Below are positions 20,280 through 24,322 of a stretch of DNA of 24,322 bases, piece after piece; the first letter of the stretch is position 1, and each line of letters starts with the position of its first letter. A program made the translations under genes and the position numbers. This DNA is from a virus, in IMG/VR virus record IMGVR_UViG_3300045999_005937, positions 1 to 24,322 of that record. One strand, given 5' to 3'. The notes under the pieces were generated by a model. The model worked only from the letters and a program-made list of their open reading frames with translations, was not told the DNA's origin and ran no database searches.

Positions 20280-20454
20280 CTTTGTTCCTCGCACACCACG
20301 AGGCGAGGCTGGAAAACAATCGTTTGTTGATCAGAGACTGCTTATGCACCATCTCAAGGATCTGGAGAAGCCCGTCCTTATCTAACTTCTTCGCATCCAT
20401 CATCACTCGATTATGTAAGAACTCCTGTTCTTGGCTCATCCAATCGAGTTGCAT
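20212..20454 (-). CDS. nblA-like: NblA-like phycobilisome-degradation adaptor (candidate)
   Basis: An 80-residue minus-strand protein. Its core, residues about 8-45, can be aligned without gaps to NblA: EQEF (NblA EQQF), a variable helix, KKLDKDGLLQIL (QQMSREQAQEFL), then LEMVHKQSLINKRLF (VELYRQMMVREAMY). NblA is a small helical dimer that brings phycobilisomes to the ClpC protease, and some cyanophages carry it. The sequence here has a C-terminal extension of about 30 residues (SWCARNKVILPAFDELL), so it is longer than most NblA proteins. The start ATG at 20454 follows GAGGGAG at 13 bases. The gene reads against its neighbours. The match is a pattern read by eye, so homology is likely but unproven. 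Confidence 0.55.
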   Translation of the reverse strand: MQLDWMSQEQEFLHNRVMMDAKKLDKDGLLQILEMVHKQSLINKRLFSSLASWCARNKVILPAFDELLASREVAHPVDTP

Positions 20455-20543
20455 ACCGATAGAGCGGCTCCCTCAACGTTAATCACAAAAGCGGTCAGCG
20501 CTCAAGCTGTTTGCTAAGCTCCACACATTCTTCCGTTTTACGC

Positions 20544-21098
20544 ATGGCGTCGTTTTACACAATCCCTGAAGGCGTGACGCATCAACTGATTAAGCACAGT
20601 TACATCCAAGGCTCGATATTAGTCCCATATGATCCAAACGATACTCTGAGCAATCAGCTGCGAGCGCACAATTTTACAGTTACGACCAATAAGGACACTG
20701 ATAACTTGGTTAACCCGATCTGGTGGACAACCATGCGGGACAAACAGTACGACTGGGTTATCGCGAACACAACAGGCATTAACGATTACAGTGAGTACAT
20801 ACTCGACTACGGAATACAAGTAGCTAAGGAAGGCATAGCTGTACTCGATAGGCTCTCATTCATCGAACCAGTTACAAAGCGCAGGAACTTCCTGCTGTCG
20901 AACAAACTGTCGAACATGATCGTCTTATCGCCACGGCCTCGTTTCAGCTCGGTCAGTGCATCTCGTGATTCGGTCACAAGTTGCTGGTTTGTCTTCCAGC
21001 GTCCCGATAAGTGGATGGATGGCACACACGTGTCATACGCTGTAAATTGGGACGCAGCTCAAACGCTCCCGCCCCTCGATGACACCGCAATCAAGTAA
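20544..21098 (+). CDS. Degenerate DNA adenine methyltransferase-like protein
   Basis: A 184-residue protein from ATG 20544; the frame upstream has only a TTG start. It follows phage DNA N6-adenine methyltransferases in order: GSILVPYDPNDTLSNQL (where the family has EPxxGxG), YDWVIANTTGINDYSEYI (family DWVITNPPF), IQVAKEGIAVLDRLSFIEP, then RRNFLL and a terminal block LSPRPRFSSV then DSVTSCWFVFQRP. Both key motifs are lost: NPP[FYW] reads Asn75-Thr-Thr-Gly78, and the SAM-binding GxG reads PND. The rest of the fold is retained without frameshifts, so it is probably a catalytically dead relative with another role, such as DNA binding. It overlaps the next gene by 20 bases. Confidence 0.7.
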   Translation: MASFYTIPEGVTHQLIKHSYIQGSILVPYDPNDTLSNQLRAHNFTVTTNKDTDNLVNPIWWTTMRDKQYDWVIANTTGINDYSEYILDYGIQVAKEGIAVLDRLSFIEPVTKRRNFLLSNKLSNMIVLSPRPRFSSVSASRDSVTSCWFVFQRPDKWMDGTHVSYAVNWDAAQTLPPLDDTAIK

Positions 21099-21435
21099 AC
21101 TTGAGAAGTTCCAGCGTGCTGTGTGCGATAGGTTAGATAGGACAAATGAAAAACTCGATCGGGTTATTGCCCTACTGGTATCAGCACAGCTCCTCGAAGA
21201 GTGCGTGTCCCCTGAGGGAGAGATCCGCGATGCCCAACAGTGCGCGGAGATTGTTGTTGAAAGTTATTCAGCAGGTCTTTGCCTCACCGAAGAGTTGACG
21301 AACCGCACTCGGGATATCGAGTATCAAAAGTCCGAATTCTTTGTCGACGATGACGAAGATGAGGAAGAAGAGGATGATGATAGTGATGAAGATGATGGTC
21401 CTGATGAACCTCGACTTTTCTCGATGGCGTTCTGA
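21079..21435 (+). CDS. Protein with a very acidic C-terminal tail, 118 residues
   Basis: The first 85 residues are helical (KLEKFQRAVCDRLDRTNEKL, then RVIALLVSAQLLEECV and DAQQCAEIVVESYSAGLCL). The last 30 residues contain an almost pure Asp/Glu run (about residues 89-109) and end PRLFSMAF. Acidic tails with a terminal Phe occur in phage and bacterial ssDNA-binding proteins and in DNA mimics; here no OB-fold is seen, so DNA mimicry or protein recruitment are both open. The gene overlaps the methyltransferase-like gene by 20 bases, and a perfect hairpin follows its stop. Confidence 0.65.
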   Translation: MTPQSSKLEKFQRAVCDRLDRTNEKLDRVIALLVSAQLLEECVSPEGEIRDAQQCAEIVVESYSAGLCLTEELTNRTRDIEYQKSEFFVDDDEDEEEEDDDSDEDDGPDEPRLFSMAF

Positions 21436-21447
21436 TTTAATCGACTA

Positions 21448-21471
21448 AGATGTGTCCAAGTTGACACATCT
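21448..21471 (+). promoter_or_regulatory. 9-bp perfect hairpin directly before a GTG start
   Basis: AGATGTGTC (21448-21456), loop CAAGTT and GACACATCT (21463-21471) form a perfect stem that ends three bases before the GTG start of the nuclease gene. It occupies the place where a ribosome binding site would be. It may therefore control translation as an RNA structure, or act as a DNA operator. TTGACA appears within it, but no -10 is visible. Confidence 0.65.
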
Positions 21472-21474
21472 AAC

Positions 21475-22251
21475 GTGTCCCAAACACGACTTACTCTCAA
21501 CGGATTACGTCATTACAGATGTGATGGTGTTGATGTTCCGCTCCCTTCTGTAACAAGCGTTCTTTCTGCCACGCAGACCGAGGAAACGCGTAAGAAGCTA
21601 GCGCATTGGAACTTGGCAAATCCCGGTGCTGCTGATATGGCAGCAGAACGTGGTTCCTTTATCCATAACAGCGTAGAGAATCACATCAGAGGGCTGGCGG
21701 TAAGTCCCCCAGCTCAATACGCTCCGTATTGGAAAGACGTACCAGAAAAGGTAGACGAACTTCTAGAAGGTGGTCGCGTTCTGTGGAGTGAAAAGCCGTA
21801 CAACAAACCTGAGTGGCACAAATATGTCGGTGAAGATGGCGTCGGTCGTCTCCACTTTTACGATCCGATCAAAGCTCAGGGGTATGCCGGGTGCCCTGAC
21901 ATCATCTATCAGGATGGAAACGGCGAATTAATCCTGGGTGATTTCAAAACCAGCAACGGTCCGTACAGTTATAAATTCCCCAGCGCCAAAGTCCAGATGG
22001 AGGACAAGCTCCGAAAAGCTCTCGTATCTGGGGTTTTTAAATTGAAGAAAACTAAATTGCAGTTAGCTGCGTACGCAATTGCAGCAGAAACCTGCCTTGG
22101 AATCAAAATCAATAAAACTCAGATCATCGTAAGTACCGCAGTTCCTGAGTTTTCTGTTCAGGTATTTACTTTCGGACCAGAAGATCTGAAAAAAGACAAA
22201 GAAATGTGGTTTGAGGTCTTACGAAAGTTTTATGAGACTCGGCTTGCGTAG
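21475..22251 (+). CDS. PD-(D/E)XK exonuclease, RecB/Cas4-like
   Basis: A 258-residue nuclease with all landmarks of the RecB-like PD-(D/E)XK group: RGSFIHNSVENH with His64, GYAGCPDIIYQ with Asp142, LILGDFKTS with Asp156 and Lys158, and KLQLAAYAIA with Gln196 and Tyr200. The motifs GCPD...GDFK...QLAAY define the active site. Such enzymes act as 5'-3' or 3'-5' exonucleases in phage recombination or replication, or degrade host DNA. It lies in the replication block, directly upstream of primase-helicase, so a replication or recombination role is likely. The GTG start follows a perfect hairpin. There is no Cas4 four-cysteine cluster. Confidence 0.85.
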   Translation: MSQTRLTLNGLRHYRCDGVDVPLPSVTSVLSATQTEETRKKLAHWNLANPGAADMAAERGSFIHNSVENHIRGLAVSPPAQYAPYWKDVPEKVDELLEGGRVLWSEKPYNKPEWHKYVGEDGVGRLHFYDPIKAQGYAGCPDIIYQDGNGELILGDFKTSNGPYSYKFPSAKVQMEDKLRKALVSGVFKLKKTKLQLAAYAIAAETCLGIKINKTQIIVSTAVPEFSVQVFTFGPEDLKKDKEMWFEVLRKFYETRLA

Positions 22252-22266
22252 GCTCGGGTTTTTTGA

Positions 22267-22319
22267 TTAAACCCCTGCACCCACGCGGGGATCCGTGGCA
22301 CAATGGCTCTGCGCAGGGG
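22267..22319 (+). promoter_or_regulatory. TTAAACCCC box, nested hairpins and TGG-CACAAT
   Basis: TTAAACCCC (22267-22275), CCCCTGC (22272-22278) and GCAGGGG (22313-22319) are exact inverted arms enclosing an inner CCACG/CGTGG stem (22281-22299). The extended -10-like TGG-CACAAT lies at 22296-22304 and the primase-helicase start is at 22324. A further GGGTTT/AAACCC hairpin lies at 22256-22274. The region is either the promoter of the primase-helicase or a structured leader, and the two could be combined. Confidence 0.5.
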
Positions 22320-22323
22320 AACC

Positions 22324-24322
22324 ATGCTTTTTTTCTACTCCAAAAATCAAAAAGTTCGTCAGTTTGTAAACCCCAAAACTGGAAAGATAAATCCAGGTGG
22401 AAACTTCAGATCATTCAACGAGAACTGGGAAGCGTCAGAAGGAGACGCCGAGACGATCGCCAAGGCTACAGCAGCCGGTGACGGCTTATGCGCGTGGCAT
22501 CTGGTAAACGGTAAAAGAGTTAAAGATTCGACCGGTACGATTAAAGCTGGTCTGGTGATTATCGACATTGATAATCAAGCAGATCATAAAGACGAGAACG
22601 GAAACAAGGTACAAAAGCAAGAGCTAACTGTAAAAGAAGCTCTGGACCTGGATATATGTAAAAAGTACCTTAGCTTTGCGTACTACTCGCCAAGTACGAC
22701 GCCGGAGTGGCCTCGCTTCCGTCTCGTTTTTGGACTCGAAAGACCCATTGTCGACGCTGATTTTTATCAGTGGTTCGTGCGGGAAATCGCTGAGCAGATC
22801 CCTGGATCAGACCGGCGAGCAACGCAGGCGGTCAACCTGTTTTACGGCGGTAAGTCCGAGCAAGATCTGATCTGCTGGTCACACAAATACATACCAGTTT
22901 CAAAAATCAATGAGGGGCTGCAGGCTTACAACCTGATTCCCAAGGAAGTCAAGCGAGACGACGACCCAGCAGAGGCGCTGGAGATCGACACCACGCTGGA
23001 CGGGATAGACGTCGGGAATCTGCTGAGTTCCTCTGTCAGATCGATGCTGGACGGGGCTCCGGTGGAAGACCGGTCGTTCAGCATGACGGTTGCCCTGAAG
23101 GAGCTGATCGGTTGGGCCAACTGGCTCGGGGCGAACGAGCTGCCAATTAAGCAGCGACCCCTTGACATGGCGCACCAAATATTCGAGAATATCTACGAGT
23201 ACGACCCAGCCCTCGATGGCAAGTTCAACCGGATCCTCGGCAGCATCTCCGACGCATCCACGCTGCTTCCCGCTGTCGCCATGGCGTCTGAGGAAGGCGA
23301 GTCCGCACCATGGAAAAAGATAAAATATGTAGACCGGGCTCTGTTTGACAGCAAGTGCCCCGAAGCGATCAAAGAACAAATCAAAGCCAAAAAACCAAAA
23401 CCGAGTAACTCGATCCTGAGCATCGAAGACTTTGAGATCGAAGCGACTCCTGAACCGACATCGACATTAACAGTCACAGAAGATTTCCCCGAAATGCCCG
23501 CCACCCCTCAAACGCCTGCGCAGTTAGTTCAAATTCAGAACAACAACAGGCAGTTTTCCGAAAACGACATCGCCGAGATCATCGTAAGCAATTACGGTGA
23601 TAGCTTCCTATTTGATTCGAGCCTGGACGAGTTCTTTACATACGACAATGACGAGGGTATCTGGTATCTGAACGACGAACAACATATCAAACGGCGAATC
23701 GTAAGCACGCTGGATACCTTCATCCAGGCTGGTGTCCTGCCACGCTACAACTCGGCAACCGTTAACTCGGTGTTCCAGCTGCTGAAAGCCAAGCTGCTGC
23801 GCTCAGTTCGCGGCGGTCGCTCCTCGATCTGGCAGACCAACCGGGGCAAGGTTGCTTTTGAGAACGGTGTGCTCGACACCAAGACTCTGGAGTTCAAGCC
23901 GGGAAATCATAAAGACATGTATTTCCAGACCAAGCTTGCTTTCCAATATGGCGAAGATCCCAAATGCCCGAAGTTCATCAACTGGTTGGAGTGGGCAGTT
24001 GGCGCCGACAAAGTGGTGATCATCCAGGCATTCTGCCGGGCTGTACTGACGGGATATACAACTGGAGAAAAGTTCCTGCATCTGATCGGTGCGGGTGGTT
24101 CCGGTAAGTCCACGCTGCAGCAGATTTTGATTGCTCTGGCTGGTTTCACAGGCACACATACATCTGACCTGGAAACGATTGAGACTAACCGCTTTGAAGC
24201 TCACAGCCTGATCGGTAAGCGCCTACTGCTCCTGACTGACGAAGCTTCATTCAGCAAGCGGCTCGACACGCTCAAGAAACTGACGTCAGCTTCTGACACT
24301 CTGCGGGCAGAGCGGAAGTTCT
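22324..24322 (+). CDS. Primase-helicase, D5/P4 type (runs off the window)
   Basis: The open frame from ATG 22324 has no stop before the window ends, so 666 residues are visible. The N-terminal primase-like domain has VIIDIDNQ with Asp81 and Asp83, the TTPEWPRFRLVF strand and a DRRATQAVNLFYGGKS block, in the order seen in archaeo-eukaryotic primases. A disordered linker follows (residues about 360-400). The C-terminal superfamily 3 helicase has a D5_N-type block (FENGVLDTKTLEF, FINWLEWAVGADK), Walker A GAGGSGKST (589-597) and Walker B LLLLTDEAS with Asp639-Glu640. The combined enzyme opens DNA and makes primers for the polymerase. The start is preferred because it follows the AGGGG and hairpin leader. 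The end with sensor motifs lies outside. Confidence 0.9.
   Translation, partial: MLFFYSKNQKVRQFVNPKTGKINPGGNFRSFNENWEASEGDAETIAKATAAGDGLCAWHLVNGKRVKDSTGTIKAGLVIIDIDNQADHKDENGNKVQKQELTVKEALDLDICKKYLSFAYYSPSTTPEWPRFRLVFGLERPIVDADFYQWFVREIAEQIPGSDRRATQAVNLFYGGKSEQDLICWSHKYIPVSKINEGLQAYNLIPKEVKRDDDPAEALEIDTTLDGIDVGNLLSSSVRSMLDGAPVEDRSFSMTVALKELIGWANWLGANELPIKQRPLDMAHQIFENIYEYDPALDGKFNRILGSISDASTLLPAVAMASEEGESAPWKKIKYVDRALFDSKCPEAIKEQIKAKKPKPSNSILSIEDFEIEATPEPTSTLTVTEDFPEMPATPQTPAQLVQIQNNNRQFSENDIAEIIVSNYGDSFLFDSSLDEFFTYDNDEGIWYLNDEQHIKRRIVSTLDTFIQAGVLPRYNSATVNSVFQLLKAKLLRSVRGGRSSIWQTNRGKVAFENGVLDTKTLEFKPGNHKDMYFQTKLAFQYGEDPKCPKFINWLEWAVGADKVVIIQAFCRAVLTGYTTGEKFLHLIGAGGSGKSTLQQILIALAGFTGTHTSDLETIETNRFEAHSLIGKRLLLLTDEASFSKRLDTLKKLTSASDTLRAERKF

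Noticed and set aside
21475-22251. A CRISPR-associated Cas4
   Set aside because: The nuclease motifs fit the wide RecB-like family, but the four-cysteine iron-sulphur cluster of Cas4 is absent and no cas neighbours exist.
1-24322. HIP1 palindromes (GCGATCGC) as a sign of cyanobacterial DNA
   Set aside because: I did not find the octamer enriched in the window, so host assignment does not rest on it.
1-24322. tRNA genes or a CRISPR array
   Set aside because: No cloverleaf-like stretch with a GGTTCGANTCC arm and no regularly spaced direct repeats were found. The GGTTCGACTGC near 18350 lacks the partner arms.

Overview
The window looks like the early and replication half of a tailed-phage genome whose host is probably a cyanobacterium, most likely Synechococcus-like. 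The phage signs are dense, short, overlapping genes of unknown function, two HNH-type genes (one of them a stand-alone homing-endonuclease type), and a full replication set: family A DNA polymerase, SSB-like protein, PD-(D/E)XK exonuclease and D5/P4-type primase-helicase. The cyanobacterial signs are a minus-strand gene whose product resembles NblA, the phycobilisome-degradation adaptor, and a small GC-rich gene whose product resembles a family I recall from Synechococcus and its phages. No integrase, repressor or plasmid partition gene is visible. The polymerase carries Phe at the position equivalent to E. coli Pol I 762, which published surveys associate with virulent phages. The source organism itself cannot be proven from the sequence.

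Layout. Positions 1-1160 hold no convincing gene. They contain a Z-DNA-prone alternating purine/pyrimidine tract, a tandem octamer, several perfect inverted repeats and scattered copies of TGTAACTAA/TTAGTTACA, so this is probably a regulatory or origin region. From 1161 to 3952 there is a tight plus-strand train of twelve very small genes, mostly without Shine-Dalgarno sequences but often with ATC directly before the start ATG. Two minus-strand genes follow (3956-4426). Then come more small genes, an RlpA-like secreted protein (5772-6089), an HNH-AP2 homing endonuclease on the opposite strand, and a zinc-ribbon protein resembling the NrdR N-terminus.

From 8354 to 12499 lies a translationally coupled four-gene unit: a coiled-coil protein, a 69-residue protein, a RavA/MoxR-type AAA+ ATPase and a ViaA-type von Willebrand A protein. 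Three unknown genes and a strong terminator lead into the replication block. That block begins with DNA polymerase (14027) and small partners. It continues with an HNH-like protein fused to a recombinase-type helix-turn-helix, an SSB-like protein, a partner that also ends in an IDF-type peptide, and another strong terminator. The right end has the NblA-like gene, a protein that looks like a DNA adenine methyltransferase with lost catalytic and SAM motifs, a protein with a very acidic tail, a RecB-like nuclease and the primase-helicase, which runs off the window.

Genome-wide signals stand out too. The oriented hexamer CCACGC occurs about 28 times on the plus strand against about 11 on the minus strand. 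A repeated hairpin plus CCGCACACATTAACA leader precedes several genes. A candidate promoter class combines a TTAAACCC box with an extended -10 element. Genes of replication, the MoxR/VWA machine and possible host takeover (NblA-like, dead methyltransferase) are therefore interleaved, as expected for phage early and middle regions.
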